Assembly: GCA_001600415.1 (NCBI GenBank)
Contig: BCJX01000002.1
Coordinates: forward strand, 2,296,477 to 2,360,476
DNA length: 64,000 nt
Source of the DNA: Pascua guehoae
Lineage: Eukaryota > Basidiomycota > Tremellomycetes > Trichosporonales > Trichosporonaceae
Reading direction: 5' to 3'
The position numbers were made by a program, and so were the translations under genes. Shown here one piece after another: positions 24,307 through 35,301 of this stretch (positions are counted from its first letter, which is position 1; each line of letters opens with the position of its first letter). Below the pieces are notes generated by a model. The model saw nothing but the letters and a program-made list of their open reading frames with translations. It searched no databases and was not told the DNA's origin.

Positions 24307-24772
24307 GATGGTGGAGGGTCGTTGCGTGAGAGAGGGAGAGAGAAGTCACCGCCAGGCTGCGATAACCGCGCGACTTTGTGCTGTTTCTTTCGTGGTCGTT
24401 CCCCGACTGTCGGGACCTGGAACTCTGACTTTGAGGGTTGTCACGTGACTGCCCTCTTTTCTGATTTTTGCCACCGACATTACGCTAGCAGCAGCTACAG
24501 TAAGAGGATAAGTATCGGCCGACCAGGGACCCAAGGATGAAGGATGCACGATGAACGCATCAAAGGCAAATAATTCACAACAGCAGCAGGTTGACTGGAC
24601 TCAGCTCAACCACCACCACCACCACGACCCAAACCTTCCCAGGCATCCTCCATCCTCCTCGTCTTCTCTCATCTGCCTTGTGCACCCATCCATCCACAAT
24701 CGACAGACAACATCCTCTGTGCTCCTTGCCCAGACGCACTCGCTGCACCGTTTACCCGCGCGCACCAGCCTG
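24307..24772. promoter_or_regulatory. Bidirectional promoter IFM1 / RNR2
   Basis: 466 bp between two genes read outward. It contains TCACGTGACT (24441-24450), identical to the element in the ECO1/FUM1 promoter, and TTTCGTG (24388-24394), the complement of an SBF-type CACGAAA box, which would suit a ribonucleotide reductase gene. The last 150 bases before RNR2 are C/T-rich. An in-frame ATG at 24551 could extend RNR2 by 74 residues. Confidence 0.5.
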
Positions 24773-26436
24773 ATGTCGGCCACAGTGTCACCTTATACCC
24801 ATCCCCTCCCTATACCCCGGCCAAACCGCCCATCGCGAACACCCTCGACATCATCCCAGTGCTCGCGCGCCACAAGTATTGACGACCTCGAGGATATCGC
24901 CCGCATCAACCAGTACCGTCCCATGTACGACTCTGTGCGCGTCGTCACCGACAAGCTCTCACGGGCGACGCTGGAACCACGAAACGGCGAGGTTGAGGCG
25001 GATTCGAGCTTGACGGCGAGCAGGTCGCCGCGGCCAAAGTCTCCGATGCTCAAGACTTCATCTCCAGCCCCACCTGCTACACTACCCGAGCCGCCGGCAG
25101 GCAAGGCGGCAAACGGAGACAATGGCGCGAGTGGCGAATCGTCAAAGGCTGTTGTTGCTACCGCAGCTGGGCGACGATTCCCCGAGGAGGAAGACGAGCC
25201 GCTCCTCCAAGAATCCAATGATCGCTTCGTCCTCTTCCCCATCAAATACAACGAGGTTGGTCACATGGAACCAAGTCGCAGGATGGTTGATTGACTGGCA
25301 GATTTGGATGGCCTACAAGCAGGCGCAGGCGAGTTTCTGGACTGCAGAGGAGCTCGATCTTGCCACCGATCTGCATGATTGGCATGAGAAGTTGAACGAC
25401 AAGGAGCGATACTTCATTCTTCGTACGTATGGATTTCACTAATAGAGCTGACATCAGGCATTCTCGCATTCTTCGCGTCGTCGGATGGCATCGTTGGCGA
25501 GAACTTGATCTCACAGTTCTCCATGGAGGTGCAGGTTGCCGAGGCACGTGCATTCTATGCGTTCCAGACCATGATCGAGCAGGTGCACGCCGAGACGTAC
25601 AGTCTCTTGATAGAGACGTACGTGCAGGACTCGGATGAGAAGGAGTTCCTCTTCAAGGGCATGGAAAGAAGTGAGTTGGTGTGGCTTGTGCACTGGATTG
25701 TTTTCTAACAGGCAGTACCATGTATCCAGAAGAAGGCCGACTGGGCGCTCAAGTACATTACGCCCGATATGCCCTTCCGCACGCGCCTGATTGCGTTTGC
25801 CTGTGTGGAGGGCATCTTCTTTTCTGGGCCGTTTGCTGCAATCTTTTGGCTCAAGAAGCGCGGCCTCATGCGTGGTCTTACGTTTTCAAACGAGCTCATC
25901 AGCCGCGACGAGGGAACCCATACCGACTTTGCGTGCTTGCTATACAACCACCTCAACCACCGCTGCAGCCAGGAAGAGGTCCACGCGATCATCGACGAGG
26001 CTGTCGTGATTGAAAAGGAGTTTCTCACAGATGCGCTCCCGTGCGCTCTCATTGGCATCAACGCGGAGGTGAGTTGGCGTCAGTATGGGAGATTCAGCTT
26101 ACACTCAGTCCATGTGCCAGTACATGGAGTTCGTTGCAGACCGCCTCATCGTCGCGCTCGGGTACGAGAAGCTCTACCACGCCACCAACCCGTTCGAGTG
26201 GATGGAGCTCATCAGTCTACAGGGCAAGACGAGTGAGTCCTGTCTGCTGCTCTTAGAGCTGCCAGCCGACTCTTATGACTCCATGCTCACCCCCAGACTT
26301 CTTCGAGTCACGCGTCTCGGCCTACCAAATGTCCCACGTGTCGCGCTCCGCCACACCGCGTCACTCGCGCTCAGAGAGCTTTGGCGAGGAAGGAAAGCTA
26401 AAGCGCCGAGTATTCCGCACCGACGCCGATTTCTGA
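24773..26436 (+). CDS. RNR2: Ribonucleoside-diphosphate reductase small subunit (R2), 6 exons, 477 aa
   Basis: Provides the diiron-tyrosyl radical for class I ribonucleotide reductase, needed for dNTP supply. Exons 24773-25255, 25302-25422, 25458-25670, 25716-26068, 26109-26232, 26297-26436. Ligand and radical regions are intact: [31 protein letters not shown] (radical Tyr), [29 protein letters not shown]. The C-terminus ends in DADF, the usual R1-binding tail. The first 130 residues are Ser/Pro-rich, longer than in yeast R2. Two starts are possible in frame: 24551 and 24773. The later was chosen because the stretch between looks like a C/T-rich leader. Intron 1 (46 nt) has an unusual GTTGGT donor, but the junction restores the conserved [12 protein letters not shown] sequence. 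Confidence 0.93.
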
Positions 26437-27927
26437 TCCGGCAAGCGGGCTGAGAACCGCCCATCACTCTCACCAGCTAAGACGTTTCACGATTTGCGCG
26501 CCGTATTGGTGATCGTTAACGCACAACGTGCAGTGTGCCAGCAGTGCACGGCGCAGCACCCTGTATCCCCACTCATCATCACTGTTCAGAAGCAGAAACG
26601 TGTAGAATGTAGACTACGATGCACACACTATTCCACTTGCCCACACGGTTGCGTGCGTCAAGCTCCTTGTTCGCACTCTTGTCTTGTGTGCGTCAATCTC
26701 GCTGTTCGTACTCTTGTCTTGTGTGCGATGTGTCTCCCGGGCGGTGTCCGGGATAGAAATGCTGCCTCCGAATGGTTGCTCCTGGAGCTAAACAGAGATA
26801 CGCCGCAGGAACAGGTACGTCCGCTCGGGATTGCCACTTTGAACCCGGAGCTCGGTCTCAAACGCTGCGCGTGCTCTCCAGACCAATGCAGCGGCAAGTA
26901 CACGCCCTCATGCTCCCCGCTTGCTGTATCCAACATGCGCTCCTGTATACCCCCTGCGCGCCGAGCTTCATGTGGTCGTCTCATGGCTGTTCAGACACAC
27001 CTGTGTGCAGAACACGGATGGGACACTTACAGGAGGCAGGTTACGGGCTGCAGAGCACAGACCTCAAAGCCCGTGCTGCGCTGCACGGACGTCCAGGTGG
27101 CTTTGACGCACGGACTGTAGAAGACGAGTGCAGATGAGATTTGCAGGACTGGGGCGCGAGGCACGAGTTTGCGTGGATCATTGACTGATGGACACACTTG
27201 CAAGAGATGGCTGGCTCGCAGGATACCCAAGAGCTGTCGATGGGCGTCAACGGTAGTCCGTAGTCGATGTACAGGACACACGGAACTCGCCCAGTCATTG
27301 TGCGAGTACAAGCATTTACAGTTGTACAACTGGCTATGGAACAACTATTGTCTGTGGACGAGACATTGCCAAAGGCTCAACACATGGTTGCTTGGGTTGC
27401 TTGGTCAGTGTTGGTGCCGCCATACTCGAGCGACATGCAACTGCAGCAGACACGCGTGTTTTATGGTTCTCGCATAGGTGCACATACAAGCCAGTGTACG
27501 GCATGAGTCTGTATAGGATGCAAGACGGGACAAGAACAGACAAGACAAGACGAGGTGGTGGGGCAAGACGGCATGTTGGTTGAGTGGCGTGAGGGTGGTG
27601 GGATCGTGGAGTGTGGGCGTTGGTTGGGGTCGTGACGGTGGCTGGCGCGTGGAGGCCGCTTTGGGTGTGAAGGTTTGTTGGTTGGGGGTGGGGATGGGCG
27701 TGGGAGGTCGTGGTGGGGGTCGTTATGGACCGCTGTTGGAGGTCGTGACGTTGGGGGTCGTGGAGGTGTTTGGGAGTCGTGGAGGGGGTTGCGAGTCGTG
27801 AGGGTTGGCGGGGTACATACAGTAGTGGTGATGTACAAAGGTTGGGTGAGGGTTGGTTGGGGTATGGATGGAACTTGGTTATGTCGTGACCGAGGCGACG
27901 AGCACGACGACGCGCATGGCGAGTACC
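26437..27927. other. Convergent intergenic region, with a degenerate G/T-rich repeat
   Basis: About 1.5 kb between the 3' ends of RNR2 and the small orphan gene. No coding frame convinces. From about 27575 to 27860 the plus strand is strongly G/T-rich with many loosely spaced GGTCGTGG-like units, a degenerate tandem repeat. Confidence 0.5.
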
Positions 27928-28520
27928 TTAGTGAATGGGGAGCTCGCCCTCGGGAAGGAAGAAGATGAACTTGAAAATGCGCTCCCAGAGTGGACGGCCG
28001 TGGATGCTCTGCTGGTGCGACTTGATGGAGCGCTTAATCTTCTTCTGGCGGCGCTCGAGACGTGCGGCGTCCTTTTTGCTGAGCTCGGGAAGCGGGGGAG
28101 GGGTGATGCCGGAAATGTTGCCACCGGCGACTGGGTATGTCAGTGGGTCCGGACGAGAGTATGAGCAAGATAGAGAGGCAACGAGCACGAGAAGAGAACA
28201 CAAGACTCACTGCGACGGAACGTGTTGAGGTTTTCGACAAAGGCCGTGATGTGGGGGCAGTCCCAGATGGTCTCGCTCTCGTAGTGGAGGAACTGCTGCG
28301 CGTACTGCCAGTAGAGGTCGGCGTTCTGGCGAATGTCGCGGACGGCGAGGCCCTGGATGCAGGGGAAGACGCGGTCGTGGCGGTGGCGAGCCTTGATGCC
28401 GTCGGGGATGATGAAGAAGTCCTTGTCGCTCATTTTGGCGATGGTGACGGCCGAGTAGACGACGCCGCAGGCGTGGAAGGTGTGGGCAGTGCCGGTGAAG
28501 GGGTTGGCGTAGTGGACCAT
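27928..28520 (-). CDS. Conserved-looking protein of unknown function, 2 exons, 170 aa
   Basis: Exons 28520-28211 and 28130-27928; donor GTGAGT, branch ACTGAC, acceptor CCCAG. I do not recognise the family. The sequence is compact, not low-complexity. The first half is rich in His, Phe and Tyr (FHACGVVYSAV, KARHRHDRVFPCIQG, YWQYAQQFLHYE). The second half has a basic, probably helical stretch (KKDAARLERRQKKIKRSIK) and ends with an aromatic segment (WERIFKFIFFLP). No signal peptide is clear. The reading frame stays open upstream of the chosen ATG through an 18-bp minisatellite to another ATG at 28928, which would add 136 residues with repeated hexapeptides. A TATA-like TATTTAAA near 28792-28800 (minus strand) argues for the shorter form. 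Confidence 0.65.
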
Positions 28521-28554
28521 GGCGAAGGTGGTGACGACGAGTGTCGGTTGGGTA

Positions 28555-28662
28555 GTGAAGAGAGTGGGTGTGGTGAAGAGAGCGGCGGCGGTGAAGAGAG
28601 CGACGGTGGTGAAGAGAGCGGCGGTGGTGAAGAGAGTGACGGTGGTGAAGAGAGCGGCTGTG
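28555..28662 (+). repeat. 18-bp minisatellite, six units
   Basis: Six consecutive 18-bp units starting GTGAAGAGAG (28555, 28573, 28591, 28609, 28627, 28645), differing at a few positions. It lies just upstream of the small orphan gene on the minus strand. Because 18 is divisible by three, the minus-strand frame stays open and would encode repeated ALFTTV-like hexapeptides. Confidence 0.9.
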
Positions 28663-31143
28663 GTAACGAGTGGAGTGGGTGGTATGGTGTGTAGTACAGA
28701 GTACAGTATGAGCAACAAGCGCAGAGAGCAGGCGAGGTGATGAGGATGGGAAGATTGTTGAACGAAGAAAAGGTTGGGTGGGAGGGGTGGGTTTAAATAT
28801 GCAGAGCCGGGGCGGGGGGGACGGTAGCAATGGCTGGGGGTGTGGGATGGGTGTGTGAGCCGAGGGGTGGCCTTGGATGGAGGCTGCCTGTGGGTAGGGA
28901 GGACACGGCCGGCTGGACGACCGCCCATGTCGCCTCAGTGTCGCCCGTCAGTGTCGCAAACAGCGTAATCACTGCATGGCCAGCGGTCAGGCTGTCGGTA
29001 GGGTCCGGCAGCGCCACCATGTGGATGACGAGAAATGTTCAACGACGCGAACCCATTGCCAGGGCAGAGATTGAACAATGTGAGGAATGTTAATGTACCT
29101 ACCAAAGTGCGCCACACTAGTGCCTGCCACAGTTTAGTGCGTTTTCCCACGTGGTCATTGGCGGCATCGATGCATCTCTTGTCCAAATCGCACCATTTGA
29201 CCAACCAGAGGCCTCCATTTGGTTCCGTCTATGACCAGATATCTCTTTGTTGTACTGTACCTGATTTTGAGCTGCGCAATGGCGCTAACGCGACAAACCA
29301 TGAAACACACATCCATCCAATCCATCCAACATCGGCACACCCGGGTCGTGGTCCGGTACGCAAGCACCGGACTGGGCTGGGCTCCGATGCCGGATTGTGC
29401 ACTCTCTGACCCAGTCTTGACTTGATCACAGTACGTCTCCAAGCCCAACTAGCGTCGCAGCCAGCTCAAACACCGCGAGCTGTCGAGCGTGTGTGGTACA
29501 TGGCCGTCGAGATGGGACTGGACACGAATGGACTCACCGATGACCTTGTCCAAGGCTCGGCTAGTGTCGCTACTGTCCCAAAATGACCCTCAGCTGGGCG
29601 ACGAATGGTCGACCTGGCAACAGCTCGCACCGATGCACCGATGACCTCCCTCTGGCTTGCTAGGCATGAGCCCCGGGCTTGGCTTCAAACTGTCATCGCA
29701 ATGCAAGCCTCTCTGCGCAGCCGCTCGTTCTCTGCGCGCGTGCCCGTGCAGTGACACTGTTTCCGCATCCGAGGGCATGTTTGCATTCTGTCAATCTGTG
29801 GCCGTGCGGTACACTCTGACAGTGACTTAGTCTGCAAACAGCCAGACGGACGCTGTAACCGAGCCGCCCCCGCTTGTGGACGTCTCCACACAGTGGAATC
29901 GCATCGCAAACCTCTGCACATCTCTGCTGCGGCCATTGCCGCACGCCAGAAGCATCAGGTCCCATCATGTGGTCAACTGACATTGACGCTAAAAAGTCTT
30001 GACAATTCATTAAGGGTCAGGCCTGTCAGGGCAGACGGCCCCATGGGACGCGACCGACGCGACCAGACATTGCAGACATTGCAGTGTCGGTACATTTCGG
30101 GGCTGGACTGCATGGCTGGCACCCACATCGTAAACACGCAGCCGGGCAAGCATGACACAGCTGTACACTGCACACAGCCAGCGGACGGCCCAAGGAAGCG
30201 CCGGTTGGCCGCTAGTGTCCCTTGCCCCGAATCCTTGGAATCGCCTCCCCCACAGGCGCACAGAGGCTCTGACCGCATCCCCAGGGCCAGACGCCCATCT
30301 CTACATGCTGAATCGCATAGGTGCACGTCCACACGCCCGTGCGCTGCATCCTGACGAGCACAGTCTGTCGTCAAACTCTACGCCAAGCAGCCACAATCTG
30401 CAGCTGATCAATTGATCAAAGATGTCCATCCGCGGCCCGATCCTGGCCTCGCGCTAAATCCGCCATGCTGGGAAACAATTGATAGGCGATAGGGCCATGT
30501 CTCACATCGCACCCACAAAGCTAGCTGGCATGCACTATAGCGTGACCATGTTACCATGGCGACGCGCCGGCACTTTTGCGTGCCATGTCGCCTCCAGACG
30601 CTAGCACCATGCGCATCGGTCGCTTGGCTCGCGGTGCGTGGTGCGGTGCACCCGCTGGCGTCGAGAGATCAAGACGGGGGTAGTGAGTACTGCACCCCGG
30701 CGCGACAATCGTGTGCATGCCCCGGTGTGCTGCCAGCAGCTGGGTTGAATGAGACAAGGTGGCCAGTCTTGTGTGGGTGGCTCGGCAAGACGCGGGCGTT
30801 TCCGAGCGGTCACGGGTGGGTCAGTCTGGTCGACTAACTTGCTCAGCTCAACTGCTCTGCTGCCCTGCTGTTAAGCTGCTCCACTGCTCCACTGCTCAAC
30901 TGCTCAACTGCTCTGGTGGTACACACGACCTCGGCCCGGCTCGGAACCACGCGTGCCATCATCCGGTAGACATCAGTATACATCACCGGCCCATTGGCCC
31001 AACACTACCACCCTGAGTCAACATGGACTGCATGCCAGTCTGTCGCGCCGCTCTCACCACGCCGCACCTGCCGCACCGCCGTCTCCGTTGGTCTAGTTCT
31101 CGAAAACTTCAGATCCTGCTCGCCGCCCGGCCTCTGCCTGTGT
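28663..31143. other. Intergenic region with no recognised gene
   Basis: About 2.5 kb between the 5' side of the orphan gene and the 3' end of the acyl-CoA dehydrogenase gene. Open frames are short and lack motifs. A short tandem array of CTGCTCAA/CTGCTCCA units lies at about 30846-30912. No tRNA-like fold or transposon end is seen. Confidence 0.5.
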
Positions 31144-33990
31144 TTACAACCGCTGGTCCTCTGGCATCTTGCGCATCCTGCGAGTCAGCATCCGGCCCCT
31201 GGTTTATCCTGCCGTCCAGCCGGTACTCTGCCCGGCAGCTAACCCAGTGCACCCGCACCCACACCCGCGCCCGCACCCCAACATTGACACAGTACTCACG
31301 CCTGCCTCACGCCCAAGTCGCCCAGCACCTCCTCCGCGCCCCCCAGAATAGCGTCAAACTTGCGCGTCCGGTGAATCTGCTCAATGAACCGCCCCATGCC
31401 TGTCTTTGTGATCCCCCGCCCGCCAAAGATCATGACGGCGTCGTCGGCAATCTCGGCCAGCGTGCGCGTGCTGTTCATCTTGAGGAATGCGACTGGCCCC
31501 GCGAGGTTGGCCGCCTGTTCCTTGTAGGTCATGTTGCACATCTGGTAGCAGATGGTTTCGAGGAGGGCCTGCCCGGCTTCGGTCTTGGCGATCATGTTTG
31601 CGAGTCTGGGGTTAGTGCTGGTCAGGGAGAGGCGGGGCCAGGATGGGTGGGGAGTCGGCCTGGGCACGTCGCGGGCTATTGCCGCTGGGGGGTGGGTGCA
31701 TACGCTTGACTCCCAGTGCCTTGTTGCCACCTGGCCACCTGGCAGGCTCGTCTGTCATGTGAGGGAAGAAGCAAGAAGCAATAGCTATAGTGGGTAGCCA
31801 ACCTGGGCACATCGCTGGCTATTCCGCCGCTGGTGTGGCGGGTGATATAGCACACGCTTGACCCCAGTTGGCTCGTTGCCACCTGGCTACACTCGCGAGG
31901 TGATGGCGTGGCAAGCAAGACCACAACCAGCACGCCAGACACAGCCCTGGCGTGCTGCCACCTGACTAGTCGCGACGGGGTGGTGGGACAAGGCAGCGAG
32001 ACCACAACACCCCCCCGCGTGCCGCCTGTACAACCACGCCTGTTGCCGTGGCCGCTGAATAACCTACACCCGCGTCTCCCCCAGCCTAGACTCACTTTTG
32101 GCGGATGACGGGCTGCGCAATGAGGGGTTTGCCAAACACAAACCGCTGCGACGCCCAGAGGAGACACTCCTCGACCGCCTTGCGGCAGTACCGCATGGTC
32201 TGGCAGGCAATCATAAAGCGCTCGTGGTTGAAGTTTGCGAGAATGACGCGCAGCCCGTCGTTTTCCGGCCCAATCATGTACTCGTGTGGCACCTTGACAT
32301 TGTCAAAGGTCACATACGACGTGCCCGCCGTCGCGCCGTACGACGTCTTGATCTGCTTTGTGCTCACGCCCTCGCAGCGCGGCACGAGAAAGACGGTCAG
32401 GTGCGCGCCCGTCTTTGCGCCGACCGTAAAGTAGTCTGCGTTTGTGCCGCCCGTAATCCACTTTTTCGTGCCGTTGATCACCCACCCCGAGCCGTCGTCG
32501 GCCCGCGTCGCCGTGCACCGCAGACCCGCGACGTCCGAGCCGGCAAACGCCTCGGTGATGGCGAGGACGAGGAGCTTGTCCCCGTCCAGCGTCTCCTCCA
32601 TGATCCGTGTCCGCAGCGGTTCTTTCGCCTGCCGGGCGTTAGTTGCCAGCGCGTTTCACGAATGGCACCAGCTCACGTAGTTGATAATGGGCGGGAGACC
32701 AATGACGAGGTGGCCCTGGCAGCCGTCAATGTAGCCGCGTCCACCGATGAGAGCAAGTTCTTGGTTGATGACGAGGTCGCTGCGTGTCAGTACCGTCGGG
32801 AATGGTCTGCCGCAAGCTATGTTGCAAATTCGCCCCACACTCACTGGAAATAGTCAAACTCCTCTCCCTTGACCGCACCACCCATGAGCGTCCGACCGTG
32901 CAGATGGGGTCCAGGCCCCATGCGCATGCGATTGAGGCCGTTCTCTGCCATGGCCTTGAGGACGTCCTTGCTCGGCCGCTTGCCGTTCTCCTCGCACGCC
33001 TGTCCGTCCGGCGCGACAACCTCGGTGATAAACTTGCGCATGGCTGTGGGTGTTATTTATGCTCATTCCAGAAGTAATTCAGACGTGTCGCAGTGCTCTC
33101 CCCTTTGGCAGTATGGTACACTCACCCCTCTGGAGTCTGCGGTGGCTCTCATTATAATACGCTGCATGTCAGTTTACCACTCGCACCACGGACGGCAACA
33201 TACGGCTCTTGAACACGGGCATAAGCCACGAAGGCTCAGCGTACGGCACCCTCGAAAGGTCATCCGACTTGGGAACGCGAATCTTCTCCTTTTCGCCCTG
33301 GATCTGGCCAATCTTGAAACGCTGGTACTGCGGCTTGAGAATCACCTCTTGGCGGTGCAGCGCGTAGAAGGCGGTTGTGGCGTCCTTGCCCGCTGTAAAG
33401 TGTCAGCTGTGGTAAGAATGAAAGGGGGGCGAAGTTGTAGCTGCCGTGTGAAGTGCGCAGGCTGTCAGAGACTGTTGCCTTGAGCTTGCATGTACCCCTG
33501 GCTCGCTTTCTGGGGTTGAGAGGGCTCGTAGCAGCCCACCGCCATGCAGTAGATCGATCGCGGGACACGGCGTTTCCGTCCTGGATACTGGATACTCAGG
33601 TGTCGGCCACTCGTGTCGGTCACTTGTGCGGTCCACTCGTGCGGTCCACTCGTGCCGTCCACTCTCAAAGCGTCCCCTTACAAAGGGGTGGTTTGTGGAG
33701 CCCACCAGCTGACAGCCTTGGGAATGCTCTGCAAAGGCTCCCAACACAACCGTCCTCATAAACACTCCCCTTCTCCACTCACCAACATCGCCATCGAGAA
33801 GCACACCCAGACCGCCAGGGTGGAACTTGGCAAACTTGCTCAGGTCATACACGATCGAGTCGATGATGATCCACAGGTCACCAGCCTTGTTGTGCTACCT
33901 GTCAGAACAGAACACGGCACGGCGCGGTGGACAAACCTGCGCGACCTCGTCGCGGGTGAGGGGCTTGAGTGGAGCAGGAGGGGATGTCAT
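31144..33990 (-). CDS. Acyl-CoA dehydrogenase with N-terminal cytochrome b5 domain, 9 exons, 521 aa
   Basis: FAD enzyme introducing the C2-C3 double bond into an acyl-CoA, fused to a haem domain. Exons 33990-33937, 33894-33783, 33392-33204, 33161-33126, 33043-32845, 32779-32677, 32628-32096, 31605-31300, 31177-31144. Cytochrome b5 part (about residues 8-80): DLWIIIDSIVYDLSKF, first haem ligand in FHPGG, second His in AFYALHR. The dehydrogenase part begins near residue 125: ITEAFAGSDVAGL, NGTKKWITGG, the FDNVKVPHEYMIG block, and the C-terminal IFGGRGITKTGMGRFIEQ with the region of the catalytic base. The last exon supplies only AMRKMPEDQRL, matching how such proteins end. The terminal QRL resembles, but does not meet, the PTS1 consensus, so location is uncertain. 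Substrate unknown. Confidence 0.92.
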
Positions 33991-35064
33991 GTTGGGTGCG
34001 TAATTGGGCCATTGCGACGTACCCTCTGTCCTTGTAATATAACGCTTCAGATCTGGCAGCCCGCAGCTGGCAGCTGACAAGCTGGCAGCTGGCAAGGCTG
34101 GCAAGGCTGGATATCGCATACGTTGCGGCGTTCACAAGGTGCTCAGACACATACACCGGACATCTCATGGCCGTTGCCCTCGGTTATTTGGTTGATCGCC
34201 CATGTCCGGCTCGTCGCTGCCCCGTTCCGACACTTCCCCGGTGGGCCGACATGCCCGTGCCTGAAGTTTTAGTCGCCGCTGCATCTCCCCCAGAGTATGC
34301 TGCGGGGCCGCAATTCCGTGCATTGGGCGCGTTCTGACTGGTCGACGTGGGCGGCGGGTACTCAAGAGGACCAAGAGGGACTCTGTGCGGCGCGTTGTGC
34401 TAAAGTGATCGGTGAGTAACTGTTCGGTAATAGAGGGAGTGGAGGGGCTCCAGATTAGGCGAACGCCGACGGTTGTGCTTCCACCATAGCCTTCGGCAGC
34501 CCCTTTAGACAAACGGTCAATGCCTGCTGTATTCATGTATTTGGTACAGTACAGTACGGTGACAAGCTGTTGGTCGCGGGTTTGAATCCCTGTCCTGTCA
34601 ACTGCCTGGTGCGAATGCGACACCTTCAACCACTTAACTGCGACATATTCGAAGACCCAGCCAACGGCGGATCCGCGCCTGGGGTTAGTTTTTGGTTCTG
34701 TTTTTGCTGCTACCTGCAGGTGAAGTAGGTACTTTTGCGAGTGCATATCGGTTGTCTGGTGGCGATCGCACGGGTGCCGACGCATCTTCGGTGGGCACGG
34801 GACGGGTTGGTGTCATGTATTGTTGACCCTTTACACGAGGGTCTAGCGGTCGTTGCCCCAGAATATTGCAACTTCCTGGCAGGCCTGCTAGCACACACTG
34901 TGGCACTCGAGTGGCTTACAAGCGTGCGTCCTTCTGCCCCGTTTCTTTGCATGTTGTGGCAGTTCGTTAGTACTCAGCCTGCCACTGAAACGATCATTCT
35001 GCAATGCCCCAGCCTTTCGAGCCTCCCAACACGTGGTAGGTCCTCAATCTACTTCCTCGTGGTC
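33991..35064. other. Intergenic region upstream of acyl-CoA dehydrogenase, with a tRNA-like 3' half
   Basis: About 1.1 kb. CTGGCAGCTGGCAAGG-type short repeats at 34065-34105 and a TACAGTACAG repeat at 34544-34557. Around 34560-34600 the plus strand reads like the 3' half of a tRNA (GGTCGCGGGTTTGAATCCC), but no matching 5' half or full acceptor stem can be folded. No protein gene recognised. Confidence 0.45.
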
Positions 35065-35145
35065 GGGCGTGTAGCTCAGTTGGTAGAGCGCGTCATTAGC
35101 ATTGCCTAGTTGACGAGGTCTTTGGTTCGATTCCTAACTCGTCCA
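35065..35145 (+). tRNA. tRNA-Ala(AGC) with an 8-nt intron
   Basis: Acceptor arms GGGCGTG and CTCGTCC pair with the G3.U70 wobble that identifies alanine tRNAs, followed by discriminator A. D arm GCTC..GAGC; anticodon stem CGTCA/TGACG; loop bases TTAGCA give anticodon AGC at 35098-35100. Eight extra bases (35102-35109) lie after position 37, the usual place of nuclear tRNA introns. T arm TTTGG-TTCGATT-CCTAA has one mismatch. A TTTTT terminator follows at about 35152. Confidence 0.9.
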
Positions 35146-35301
35146 CTCTCCCTTTTTGGGGGTTTACTGACACAGCCTGCACGGTACAGCGTGTGAATTA
35201 ACTGTACTCGCGGGCGCCCAAAGGTCAAGCGGCTGGGCAGCAACATTGTCTGATCAGGTCGATTCTGGCACAGCTCCCATAATCTACAATGCAACCACCA
35301 T

